A stretch of DNA of 64,000 nt, from assembly GCF_021375795.1 (NCBI RefSeq), contig NZ_JAEIOI010000002.1, forward strand, positions 496,001 to 560,000. The letters are read 5' to 3'. Positions 52,570 to 62,400 of the stretch are shown here, piece after piece; position 1 is the first letter of the stretch, and every line of letters begins with the position of its first letter. The stretch is from Pseudomonas anguilliseptica (lineage in GTDB: Bacteria > Pseudomonadota > Gammaproteobacteria > Pseudomonadales > Pseudomonadaceae). Position numbers and translations under genes: made by a program. The notes below the pieces were generated by a model that was not told where the DNA came from, made no database searches, and saw nothing but the letters and a program-made list of their open reading frames with translations.

Positions 52570-53708
52570 CAGGATTCCTTGCCCGGCGCACGCCAGGAAT
52601 TCACATATTCGGGAACATCCACCCCGGCGGCGGCTTCGCCGACTTCCAGGGCACGGCGGGTGTCGATCATCACCGCCACTTCATCGATAAAGGTCGCCGG
52701 ATCGGTCTGCGCCTTCTTCAGTGCCTTGGGATGCGGGCCGTGAGGGAAACCGCACGGATGCAGAGTGACCATGCCCTGCTCGATATTGTCGCGGCTGAAG
52801 AAGTTGCCGCGGTGGTAGAACAGCACTTCGTCGTAGTCGTCGTTGTTGTGATAGAACGGCACCTTCAGCGCGCCGGGGTCGCTTTCCACCGGGCGCGGAG
52901 TAAAGGTGCAGATCACAAAACCATTGGCCACAAAGGTGGTGTGCGCCGACGGCGGCAAGTGATAGCGGTGGCTCATCAGCGGGCGAATATCCCGCCAGTT
53001 GAGACGCACCACGGTGTTGTCGCCATGCCAACCGACCACATCCAGCGGGTTGTACGGATAGGTCACGGTGCTGATCTGGCCACGGCTCTTGATGCGAATC
53101 TGCCAGGTGTTTTCGTCCTGCTGGGCCTTGAAGGCATCATCGATACGCGGATGATCCAGCACTGCCGGGTCGAAGATCGCCTGCGGGCCGAGCAAGCCCT
53201 TGTCCGGCAGCTGATAGGCACCATCGGTGCTCTCGATCAGCAGCATAAAGGTCGGCTCGCTAGCCTCGATACGCCAGGCGGTGCCGCGCGGTATCAGCAA
53301 ATAGTCACCATCGCGATAGCTCAGGTGACCGAAATCGCAGTAGAACTCCCCTGCTCCCTCATGGATAAACAGCAGGTCATCGCCATCGGCATTGCGCACC
53401 AGATGGCCCATGGCGCCATGGGTTTTCCACACACGCAGCTTTATATCGCCGTTATGCAGGGTCAGCGGCGCAGCCAGCGGGCAGTCACGCTCGCTGGAAA
53501 TATCATTGAAGTTGAACGCATGCGGGCGCAGCGGCCCCTGCCAATCGATCCAGCCGGTCGGCGGATGCTTGTGGTGCAGGTGCGCCGTGGGGCCGAAAAA
53601 GCCCTCGCGGCCCATCTCGCGTTCAAAGGTGCCTTCAGGAAAGTCGCAATGTGCCTGACGCGAGCATTCACCTTCACGCAGGGGAAAACTGATCCAGTTA
53701 CGGCTCAT
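52569..53708 (-). CDS. hmgA: Homogentisate 1,2-dioxygenase (short form)
   Basis: 379 residues. It opens the homogentisate ring to maleylacetoacetate with non-haem iron. Iron-site regions: FYHNNDDYDEVLFYHRGNFF and TLHPCGFPHGPHP. The N-terminal half is a cupin (GHLSYRDGDYLLIPRGTAWRIE). Usual HmgA proteins are about 430 residues, so this is a shorter subfamily rather than a truncation, as the reading frame and ends look intact. It is placed 4 bases after hpd. Confidence 0.88.
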   Translation of the reverse strand: MSRNWISFPLREGECSRQAHCDFPEGTFEREMGREGFFGPTAHLHHKHPPTGWIDWQGPLRPHAFNFNDISSERDCPLAAPLTLHNGDIKLRVWKTHGAMGHLVRNADGDDLLFIHEGAGEFYCDFGHLSYRDGDYLLIPRGTAWRIEASEPTFMLLIESTDGAYQLPDKGLLGPQAIFDPAVLDHPRIDDAFKAQQDENTWQIRIKSRGQISTVTYPYNPLDVVGWHGDNTVVRLNWRDIRPLMSHRYHLPPSAHTTFVANGFVICTFTPRPVESDPGALKVPFYHNNDDYDEVLFYHRGNFFSRDNIEQGMVTLHPCGFPHGPHPKALKKAQTDPATFIDEVAVMIDTRRALEVGEAAAGVDVPEYVNSWRAPGKES

Positions 53709-53712
53709 GGCA

Positions 53713-54795
53713 TCACTCCTCGGAGATCACGCCGCGCTTGATCTGGTCTTCTTCAATCGACTCGAACAGTGCCTTGAAGTTGCCCTCGCCAAAGCCCTGA
53801 TTGCCCTTGCGCTGGATGATCTCGAAGAAGATTGGGCCAATCACAGTGTTGGTGAAAATCTGCAGCAGGATGCCGTCATCACCCGGCGCGCCGTCGATCA
53901 GGATGCTCAATTCACGCAGTACATCAGTCGGTTCGCCATGCCCGGCGACGCGGGTATCGACCTTGTCGTAATAGGTGCCGGGGGTGACCATAAATTGCAC
54001 GCCGTTGGCCCGCAGCTGGCGCACGGTGGCGTAGATATCCTCGGTGCTCAGGGCAATATGCTGGATGCCTTCACCCTGGTACTCGCGGATAAATTCCTCG
54101 ATCTGCGACTTGTCGTCGGCCGACTCGTTGATCGGGATGCGGATCTTGCCGCAGGGCGCGGTCATGGCGCGCGACAGCAAACCGGTGAGCTTGCCTTCAA
54201 TATCGAAGTAGCGGATTTCGCGGAAGTTGGCGATGCGCTCATAGAACCCCGACCACACATCCATCTGCCCACGTTTGACGTTGTGAGTCAGGTGGTCCAG
54301 CTCTTTCAGGCCAACCGCATTGTCGTTCGGCGTGCGTCCTTCGATGTACTCGAAGTCGACGTCGTAAATGCTTTTTTCGCCGTAACGGTCAACCAAATAC
54401 AGCAGCGAACCGCCGATGCCTTCCACACAGGGAATATTCAGCTCGCCGAAGTTGGCGTGGCTACCGACCAGTTTGGCGCCCTGAGACTCCACGTAGGCCG
54501 CAGCCTGAGCGGCGTTCTGCACACGGAAGGCCATGGCGCAAGCACTTGGGCCGTGCTTCAAGCCGAATTCACGCACATGCCCGGTCGGGCTGCCATTGAG
54601 GACGAAGTTGATATCGTTCTGCTGGAACAGCCAGACCTCTTTCGAGCGGTGTTTGGCAGTTTCGGTAAAGCCCATGGCGGTGAACAGCTCACGCAGCTGC
54701 TGAATGCCTTCGGGGGTCGGTGCGGTGTACTCGACAAACTCGAAGCCGTCGGTACCGATGGGGTTGTGCTGCTCGATCTTGTTCACGGCGTTCAT
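53713..54795 (-). CDS. hpd: 4-hydroxyphenylpyruvate dioxygenase
   Basis: 360 residues of the VOC-fold HPPD family, making homogentisate from 4-hydroxyphenylpyruvate. It has MNAVNKIEQHNPIGTDGFEFVEYTAP, LDHLTHNVKRGQMDVWSGFYE with the first iron His, GIQHIALSTEDIYATV with the second, and IFFEIIQRKGNQGFGEGNFKALFESIE with the Glu. GAGGAGG lies before the ATG, and a perfect CA motif directly precedes it. It is first in the four-gene tyrosine operon. Confidence 0.96.
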   Translation of the reverse strand: MNAVNKIEQHNPIGTDGFEFVEYTAPTPEGIQQLRELFTAMGFTETAKHRSKEVWLFQQNDINFVLNGSPTGHVREFGLKHGPSACAMAFRVQNAAQAAAYVESQGAKLVGSHANFGELNIPCVEGIGGSLLYLVDRYGEKSIYDVDFEYIEGRTPNDNAVGLKELDHLTHNVKRGQMDVWSGFYERIANFREIRYFDIEGKLTGLLSRAMTAPCGKIRIPINESADDKSQIEEFIREYQGEGIQHIALSTEDIYATVRQLRANGVQFMVTPGTYYDKVDTRVAGHGEPTDVLRELSILIDGAPGDDGILLQIFTNTVIGPIFFEIIQRKGNQGFGEGNFKALFESIEEDQIKRGVISEE

Positions 54796-54807
54796 TGCGC
54801 CTCCTCG

Positions 54808-54815
54808 TTGTTGTT
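54808..54815 (-). promoter_or_regulatory. CA-rich Hfq/Crc-type site before hpd
   Basis: AACAACAA on the minus strand matches AAnAAnAA and abuts the GAGGAGG ribosome site of hpd. Confidence 0.55.
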
Positions 54816-55151
54816 TTGATCAACCGCTGCGCGATGCAACGGCGCGGGTTGACCTCATAACAACCGAGCGCAGCCCTGCTCACAAGCCAGCCCAGAACGC
54901 CCTTATGAGCTTATCTCCCAGGCTTTCGGCAAGTTTTCAATACACCCAGAAAAACAGCCTGTTTGCTGACTGCAACCACACGCACCGCGTAACGAAAGAT
55001 TTACAAAGCGGTCGATTTAACTGCCAGGTGCGAGGCCGCACGGCGTTGGATTAATGCCCGACCCGCTATTGCGCTTGGTCTGCTTGGGCAATTTGCGCCA
55101 TCGGGCTTCTCCCGTACACTGCACCAAACTCCCGCGCACGGACCGCCACTC
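54816..55151. promoter_or_regulatory. Divergent gap, hpd operon and adhesin-export operon
   Basis: No gene is seen. A sigma-70-like promoter facing the adaptor genes is plausible: TTGCGC (55093-55098), 16 bases, TACACT (55115-55120), 31 bases before the ATG at 55152. No clear hpd promoter or operator was recognised. Confidence 0.35.
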
Positions 55152-55925
55152 ATGTTGCCAACCCTCAAATGGGCCTGCCTTACACTGGGCCTGCTAAGCG
55201 CAATCAGCCATGCTGATGAACTACCTGACGACCCATTACTCACAGCCCCCAGCAGCAGTGCTGAGCGCGCAGTACGTGGCGTGTTACGCGCTCGTGATCA
55301 GGCTGTACTGGCGAGCGAACTGGCCGGGCGCATCATCGAAATGCCTTATAGCGATGGCCAGGACTTCAAAAAAGGCGATGTGCTGGTGCGCTTTGACTGC
55401 AGCGCCTATCAGGCCCAGCTCAATGCAGCTCAGGCCGCAGGGCGCGCCGCCCGCGAAGAACTGGCCCACAAGAAACAACTGGCCGCGCTGAACTCGGTGG
55501 GTCGCTTTGAAGTGGCGCTGGCCGAAGCCAAGCAGGCCCAGGCGAATGCCGAGACTCAGGTTTATCAGGTACAGGTCAAACGTTGCAGCGTCACCGCCCC
55601 GTTCAATGGCCGCGTGGTGCAACGCCGTGTGCAACCCCACGAAAGCGTCGCGGGTGGCACCGCGCTGCTAGAGATCGTCGACAACCGCACGCTGGAAGTG
55701 CACCTGCTGGTGCCATCGAGTTGGCTGGCGCGCCTCAAACCCGGCACGGTATTTCAGTTCACCCCAGATGAAACCGGCCAGCCGCTGCCGGTCGAAATCA
55801 AACGTCTGGGCGCGCGTATCGACGAAGGCAGCCAAACCCTGCTGCTGATCGGCAGCCTGCCTGCCAACAGCCAGGGCCTGCTCGCCGGCATGAGCGGCAG
55901 TGCAGATTTTTCGGAGGCGCAATGA
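55152..55925 (+). CDS. HlyD-family periplasmic adaptor (membrane fusion protein)
   Basis: 257 residues. The signal peptide ends AISHA-DE. It has a lipoyl-type barrel split by a short coiled coil: LASELAGRIIEMPYSDGQDFKKGDVLVRFDCSAYQAQLNAAQA, then RCSVTAPFNGRVVQRRVQPHESVAGGTALLEIVD. It is short for an adaptor (usual 350 or more). The next gene overlaps by 4 bases (ATGA, 55922-55925). It is probably exported to the periplasm or membrane surface to bridge to an outer-membrane channel; no such channel is in view. Confidence 0.82.
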   Translation: MLPTLKWACLTLGLLSAISHADELPDDPLLTAPSSSAERAVRGVLRARDQAVLASELAGRIIEMPYSDGQDFKKGDVLVRFDCSAYQAQLNAAQAAGRAAREELAHKKQLAALNSVGRFEVALAEAKQAQANAETQVYQVQVKRCSVTAPFNGRVVQRRVQPHESVAGGTALLEIVDNRTLEVHLLVPSSWLARLKPGTVFQFTPDETGQPLPVEIKRLGARIDEGSQTLLLIGSLPANSQGLLAGMSGSADFSEAQ

Positions 55926-57241
55926 GCGCCGCAGTACCCAGCCTGGCCGAACGCGTCTTTGCGCAGTTTTTACAACTCGAACACCAGGCCCGTGCAGCGA
56001 AAAACATCGACAGCCTGGCCTATGCACTGGCCAATGATGGCCAAGGATTGTTCGGCTATCGCCATGCAGCTCTACTGATTGCTGGCAAGGTCCGCGCCTT
56101 GACCGGCGTCAGTGTGGTTGAACCCAACGCCCCCTTTGTTGCTTTTGTTGAACACGCCGCCCGCCAGCTTCTGGCCCAGGGCCGTTCGGCTCAAGCACAG
56201 GTCATTCATGCAGAGTCGCTGGACAAGCAATCACTGGCGGACTGGCAGAGCCTGTCGGCCGCCGCCGTGTTCTGGCTACCGCTGCTGGACAAGCAGCAAC
56301 AACCCTTTGGCGGCCTGTGGATTGCCCGCGACCAACCCTGGACGGATGCCGAACACGTGCTGCTTGCCCATCTGGGCGACGCTTACAGCCATGCCTGGTT
56401 GGCATTACAGCCCGGCAAACCGTGGCGCTTGCGTTGGCCACGCAAGAAAATCATCGGCGCGCTACTCGCCGCCTTGCTGCTGTTATTGCTGCCAGTGCGC
56501 CAATCCATACTGGCTCCGGCAGAGGTGGTGCCCCTGGGCGGTCAGGTGGTGGCAGCACCGCTGGATGGCGTCATTGCCGAGTTTCTGGTCAAACCCAACC
56601 AGGCTGTGAGCAAAGGCGACATTCTGTTGCGCTTCGACGCCACCAGTATCAAGGCCCAGGCCGATGTAGCCGAACGCAGCCTGAATGTTGCCGAGGCGGA
56701 ACTCAAAGCCAATAGTCAACGCGCCTTTGCTGACGCTGACTCCAGCGCGCGAATTGACCTGTTCGCCGCCCGCGTGGAACAGAAACGCGCCGAGCGCGAC
56801 TATGCCCGTGAATTACTGGCCCGTAGCGAAGTGCGCGCCGAGCGCGATGGTATTGCCGTATTCGCCGATGCTCAGCGCTGGATTGGCAAACCGGTACAAA
56901 CCGGCGAACGGCTGATGGAAATCGCCGCTCCGGATCAGGCCGAACTGCGTATCGAACTGGCTGTCGGCGACGCGCTGGACTTCAAATCGGGCACCGAGGT
57001 GGCACTGTTCCTCGACAGCGATCCGCTCAACCGACACGCCGCTCACCTGCAACGCATCGCCTACGAGGCGCAGCCTACCAGCAGCGGCCAGCTGGCCTAT
57101 CGCCTGGATGCCGAGTTTGCAGAGGTGCCGCCGCGCATCGGCCTGCGTGGCACCGCCAAATTGTTCGGCGAGCGCACCCCACTGGCGTTGTACCTGCTGC
57201 GCCGCCCGCTCGCCGCGCTGCGTCAGACCATAGGCCTGTAA
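55922..57241 (+). CDS. HlyD-like adaptor with cytoplasmic GAF-like N-terminus
   Basis: 439 residues. The first ~170 residues look soluble and GAF-like (SLAYALANDGQGLFGYRHAALLI, then FWLPLLDKQQQPFGGLWIARDQPWTDAEHVLLAHLGDAYSHAW). One span follows at about 177-192 (GALLAALLLLLLPV), then a periplasmic HlyD barrel (VVAAPLDGVIAEFLVKPNQAVSKGDILLRFD) with a coiled coil. The cytoplasmic sensor-like part is uncommon in exporter adaptors. The stop (57239-57241) directly abuts the next ATG at 57242. Confidence 0.8.
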   Translation: MSAAVPSLAERVFAQFLQLEHQARAAKNIDSLAYALANDGQGLFGYRHAALLIAGKVRALTGVSVVEPNAPFVAFVEHAARQLLAQGRSAQAQVIHAESLDKQSLADWQSLSAAAVFWLPLLDKQQQPFGGLWIARDQPWTDAEHVLLAHLGDAYSHAWLALQPGKPWRLRWPRKKIIGALLAALLLLLLPVRQSILAPAEVVPLGGQVVAAPLDGVIAEFLVKPNQAVSKGDILLRFDATSIKAQADVAERSLNVAEAELKANSQRAFADADSSARIDLFAARVEQKRAERDYARELLARSEVRAERDGIAVFADAQRWIGKPVQTGERLMEIAAPDQAELRIELAVGDALDFKSGTEVALFLDSDPLNRHAAHLQRIAYEAQPTSSGQLAYRLDAEFAEVPPRIGLRGTAKLFGERTPLALYLLRRPLAALRQTIGL

Positions 57242-59341
57242 ATGCAACTGCCTTCGTTGCGCGCCGATCTGCAACTCTCTCCGGCCAGCCCGGCACTCGA
57301 CGGTTCGCCACAGTGGACGCTCGCCGACCCATTGCGTGGCCGCTATTTCAAACTGGGTGCCACAGCCATGCGCCTGTTGCGTCACTGGCAACTGGGGGCC
57401 GCTGAACAGGTGTTACAGGCCGTCAACCGCGAGCCAGGTATCCCGCTGGGCCAGGGCGAGCTGGAAGAACTCCTGCGTTTTCTGCGCGGCCACGACCTGA
57501 TTACCTCAACCGATAGCGAGCAACGCGCCAGCTATGCGGCCAAAGCCGAACAACTGCAGCAGAGCCTGTGGCAGCGGCTGTTGCATCAATACCTGTTCTT
57601 CCGTATTCCACTGTGGCGCCCGGACGCCTTCCTGGATCGCACCTGGTCCTGGCTGCGCCGTCATGGCCCCAATCTGCTGCGCCTCGGCTTACCGCTGCTG
57701 CTGTGCCTTGGCGTGTTTCTCGCGGCCCGTGACTGGGAACGCTTTATCGCCACCTTCCCGCACCTGTTCAGCCTCGGCGGCGCAGTTTCCTTCGCTATTG
57801 CCCTGACCTTCGCCAAGCTCTGCCACGAATTCGGTCACGCCTATATGGCCAAGCGCGCCGGTTGCCGGGTGCAGAGCATGGGCCTGGCCTTTATGGTCAT
57901 GCTGCCGATGTTCTACACCGACGTCAGCGACGCCTGGCGCGTCAATGACCGCCGCTCAAGGCTGCTGATCGGTGCCGGTGGCGTACTCGCCGAACTGCTG
58001 CTGGCCTGCATCGCCCTGCTCGCCTGGTCACTGCTGCCCGACGGGCCGGCACGCACTGCGGCCTTTATGCTGGCCAGCGCCACCTGGATCACCACCCTGG
58101 TGATCAATCTCAATCCCTTTATGCGTTTTGACGGCTACTTCCTGATCAGCGATCTATGGGGCGTCGACAACCTGCAGAACCGCGCATTCGCCCTGTGTCG
58201 CTGGCGCCTGCGTGAGGCGCTGTTCGGCTATGGCGAAGCGGCACCGGAACCCTGGTCACCCAGCAAGCAACGCAAGCTGCTGATCTGGGGCTATGGTTCC
58301 TGGCTATGGCGCGCAGCGTTGTTTATCGGCATCGCCTTGGCGGTGTACCACATGTTTTTCAAACTACTGGGCATCTTCCTGATGCTGGTGGAGTTGGCCT
58401 GGTTTATCGGCCTGCCGATCTGGCGCGAAATGCAGGAGTGGAGCAAGCGTCGCGCACAGGCCGACTCGCGCAAAGTGCTGATCACCGGCCTGGGACTCGG
58501 CGCAGTGCTCTTGGTGCTGATCGTGCCCTGGCGCAGCTCGGTAGAAATACCAGCCCTGCTCGAAGCCTCGCGCGCCAGCGCCCTGCATGCGCCGGTGGCC
58601 GCGCGCTTGAACGCGGTACACGTACGAAACGGGCAGAGTGTGATGGCCGGCGATGTATTGTTGGAGCTGGACTCGCCCGACCTGGACTCGCGCCAGGCCA
58701 TTGTGCGTCGCGAAATCGAGATTCTTCAGTTGCAGCTCAAACGCCAAGCCGGGCGCAGCGAAACTGCGGCCGACAGCACCATCCTCGAACAGAACCTGGC
58801 CACCGCCGTCGCCGAGTACCGCGGGCTCGCTGCTCAGCGCCAACGCCTGCAACTGCGTGCCCCGCATGACGGCCAGGTACGCGACCTGCCAGCGGATCTG
58901 AAAGCTGGCCGCTGGTTGTCGACACAACAACCGCTGTTGCGCGTCGTCGAGCAACAGGTGCGCCTGCGTGGCTACCTGGCAGAAGAATCATTGTGGCGTG
59001 TTGAGCCCGGCAGCAATGGCCACTTTATCGCCAGCGCCGACCCGCTGCGCCCGGCGCTGGCAGTAACGCTTAGCGAGGTGGACACCACCGGTGCCGCTTA
59101 TCTCGATCAGGCCGCGCTGGCCTCGGACCACGGCGGGCCGATTGCCGTGCGCCGCGACGAACAACAACGCGCACAGCCACTGCAAGCCCAGTACGGCGTA
59201 CGCCTGACCCCGCAAGAGCCAGGCGTGCCCCTCACACAACCGCAACTGGGTGTAGCCATACTCGACGGCCGCCGTGAATCGATCATCGCTGCCGTTTGGC
59301 GTCGGATTGCCGCTTTGGGGGTGCGCGAAAGTGGTTTCTAG
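57242..59341 (+). CDS. M50 (site-2-protease-like) membrane protein fused to a HlyD domain
   Basis: 699 residues. A PqqD-like N-terminus spans about 25-100 (LRGRYFKLGATAMRLLRHW). Membrane spans begin at about 145. The zinc motif is H195-E-F-G-H199 and the third-ligand region NPFMRFDG has D297, so the metalloprotease site looks intact. A further span near 415-435 leads into a periplasmic HlyD barrel and coiled coil (HAPVAARLNAVHVRNGQSVMAGDVLLELDSPDLD). The gene is coupled to the two adaptors and followed 104 bases later by the giant adhesin. Processing and export of that protein is inferred. Confidence 0.83.
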   Translation: MQLPSLRADLQLSPASPALDGSPQWTLADPLRGRYFKLGATAMRLLRHWQLGAAEQVLQAVNREPGIPLGQGELEELLRFLRGHDLITSTDSEQRASYAAKAEQLQQSLWQRLLHQYLFFRIPLWRPDAFLDRTWSWLRRHGPNLLRLGLPLLLCLGVFLAARDWERFIATFPHLFSLGGAVSFAIALTFAKLCHEFGHAYMAKRAGCRVQSMGLAFMVMLPMFYTDVSDAWRVNDRRSRLLIGAGGVLAELLLACIALLAWSLLPDGPARTAAFMLASATWITTLVINLNPFMRFDGYFLISDLWGVDNLQNRAFALCRWRLREALFGYGEAAPEPWSPSKQRKLLIWGYGSWLWRAALFIGIALAVYHMFFKLLGIFLMLVELAWFIGLPIWREMQEWSKRRAQADSRKVLITGLGLGAVLLVLIVPWRSSVEIPALLEASRASALHAPVAARLNAVHVRNGQSVMAGDVLLELDSPDLDSRQAIVRREIEILQLQLKRQAGRSETAADSTILEQNLATAVAEYRGLAAQRQRLQLRAPHDGQVRDLPADLKAGRWLSTQQPLLRVVEQQVRLRGYLAEESLWRVEPGSNGHFIASADPLRPALAVTLSEVDTTGAAYLDQAALASDHGGPIAVRRDEQQRAQPLQAQYGVRLTPQEPGVPLTQPQLGVAILDGRRESIIAAVWRRIAALGVRESGF

Positions 59342-59445
59342 TCCGTTCGGTCAGATTGGCCGTGTGGGCCATTGACAGTTGATGTGCAAGCCAGACAAAT
59401 TCGCGTTTTGATTAGTGGCCGAATGCAATCAGAAGGATCTGCGTC

Positions 59446-62400
59446 ATGTTCTGGAACAAGAATAAGAACACCGCGAATAACACCAGCGCAGCGCCTATCC
59501 GCTCGCCCCTGGCCCTTTCCCTAGAACCACGCATGCTGTTCGACGGCGCGGTGGCCGCCACCGTGGCCGATGCTGCGGCGAGTCCGCCAACAGCGGCTCC
59601 CGACGCTCAAGAAAGCACCACCAGCGATACATCCAGCCACGATGGGCTAGCAGCTACGCCTACCGCTGGTACCGCCGACCAGCGCCAGGAAGTGGTGTTC
59701 ATCGATGGCCAGGTCACCAATAAGCAGCAATTGATCGACAGCCTTGCGCCAGGCACCGAAGTGGTCGTGCTCGATAGCAACCAGGATGGCTTGCAGCAGA
59801 TCGCCGACTATTTAGATGGGCGTGAAGGCATCGACGCGGTGCATATCTTCAGTCACGGCGGCGCGGGCAAGCTATTACTCGGTAACACCTGGATCGATGC
59901 CGACACACTCGATGCCCGCAGCGCTGTATTGGCCCAACTCGGAAGCGTGTTCAGCGAGCAGGGCGACCTGCTGCTTTACGGATGCGATGTCGCCAGCGGC
60001 GATAAGGGCGCCGACTTCATTCAACGCCTGGCAAGCGCTACGGGCACCGACGTGGCGGCAAGCAACGATGACTCCGGCTCCAGCAGCGTTGGCGGCGATA
60101 GCGAACTGGAAATGCACATCGGTGGGGTGGAAGCGGCAGCGCTGTCGTTGGAGTCCTATCAGGCAAAGCTCGATGGCGGCACCCTTACCTACAGCATGCC
60201 GGGCAACCAGGACTTCGGCGCAGTATTCAACGACGGCGAGGGTGGTACTACCAATCTGCCAGACCTCGATATTGATATTTACTACACCGATGGTTCCAAC
60301 GGCACCGGTAGCACTACGGGCACCGTCATCGGGTGGCAACCAGAGCTGTGGCCCACCTATCCTCAGATTCACACGCTGTATTCCAGCCTGTCGAATAACA
60401 ATGGCTATCCGAAATCGATGGTCATCGAATCATCCAATGGGCAAGAATTCAACCTCGAAAGCATGACATTGGTAGATGTGTACTGGCAGTTTATGTGGCC
60501 AGAAAACGAAGTTCAGCACACCATTACCGCCTATCGTGATGGCAGCATCGTAGCCACCAACCAGTTCTATATCCCCCGGAACGACGTCGACGGCGTCTAC
60601 GTTATTGATCAGAGCAGCGTGCTCTCTGCTGCAGGATTCCGTTCTGCTGACCGCATCGTTATCACCCACAGCGGCCTTAACGACGGTATGTTGTATGGCT
60701 TCAATAGCATCGTCTTTGGCAATACCAATACCGCGCCAGTAGTCAACGACCTCGGTGGTGGCTCCGTGACCTTCACCGAGGGTGGTAGCCCCGTGCTGCT
60801 GGACGAAAACGCAGATGCCACGGTGAGCGACAGCGACTCAGCCAACTTCGACACGGGTAATGTCACCGTCTCTATCGTCAGCAATGGCGTCGGTGCGGAA
60901 GACGTGCTGTCCATTCGCAACCAGGGCACAGACGCCGGGAAGATCGGCGTATCCGGCGCTGCCATTACTTATGGCGGCACACAGATCGGCACCTACACAG
61001 GCGGCACTGCCAGCAGCAACCTGGTCATCACCCTCGACAGCGATGCCACGCCCGCAGCCGTTCAGGCGCTGGTACGCAACCTGACCTACTCCAACAGCAA
61101 TAACAGCGACCCCAATAACGCAACACGCACTGTACGAATCACTGTCAGCGATGGTGATGGCGGTACCAGCAGCAATGCCGATGTCACGGTCAATGTGACT
61201 GGCGTAAATGACGCACCCACTCTGACCGCCACCGGCGGCACGCCTACTTATACCGAAAACGGCAGCGCAGTCGATCTGTTTAGCGGAGTCAGCATTGGCG
61301 CTATCGAATCAGGCCAGACCATCACCGGCATGACCCTGACCGTCAGCAACCTGGCCGACGGCAGCAGCGAGATACTGGTTATCGACGGCTCGACTATCGC
61401 ACTGATCAACGGCAGCAGCGGCACCACTGCCAGTAATGGCATCAGCTATTTGATCAGCCTGGTCGGTAGTACTGCGGCAGTGAGTCTGGACATGGCCGGG
61501 GGCGTCAGCACAGCCGTTGCACAGACCGTGGTCGATGGCATGAGTTATCGCAACAGCAGCGACACGCCGAGCACGGCTACGCGGGTCATCACCTTGACCG
61601 GCATCACCGACAATGGCGGCACCGCCAACGGCGGTGTCAATAGCACAGTGGTTTCGATTGCAGCGTCGGTATCGGTCAGTGCCGTTAATGATGCTCCAAT
61701 CGTAACCAGCACCGGCGGTTCCAGTGCGTTCAGCGAGGGTGGCAGCAGTGTCGTGATCTGTGCAGGGCTCACACTTAGCGACGTGGACAACAGCACTCTC
61801 AGCAGTGCCACTGTAAGCATCACCGGTAACTTCCAGTCTGGCGAAGACATATTGGCCTTTACCAATGATGGAAGCAGCATGGGTAACATCACCGCCAGCT
61901 ACAACGCCGGCACTGGCGTGATGACGCTCACTTCGGCAGGAGCCACCGCCACGCTGGCGCAGTGGCAGGCCGCCCTACGCTCGGTGACGTACAGCAATGG
62001 CAGTGAAGCCCCTAACACGGCCACTCGTACGATCAGCTTCGTGGCTAACGATGGTCAGAGTGATAGCACGGCAGCTACCAAGACTGTCAGTATCACGGCC
62101 GTTAATGATGCACCACTGGTTACGGCTCCGATAACCATCGGCGTTACCGAGGATACGCCCAGCGCCATTACAGGCATCAGCTTCAGTGATGTCGATGCTG
62201 GTAGCAGTTCGGTCACCGTAACCCTGTCCGTTACCTCGGGCAGCCTGGCCGCTACCAGCGACGGCGGCGTGACGATTGGCGGCACCAGCAGCGCGTTAAC
62301 CCTTACGGGCAGCATCAGCAACATCAATACCTTTATAGCCGGCAGCAATGTCAGCTTTACCACAGCAGCCAACGCCACAGCCGACGTCACGCTGACTGCC

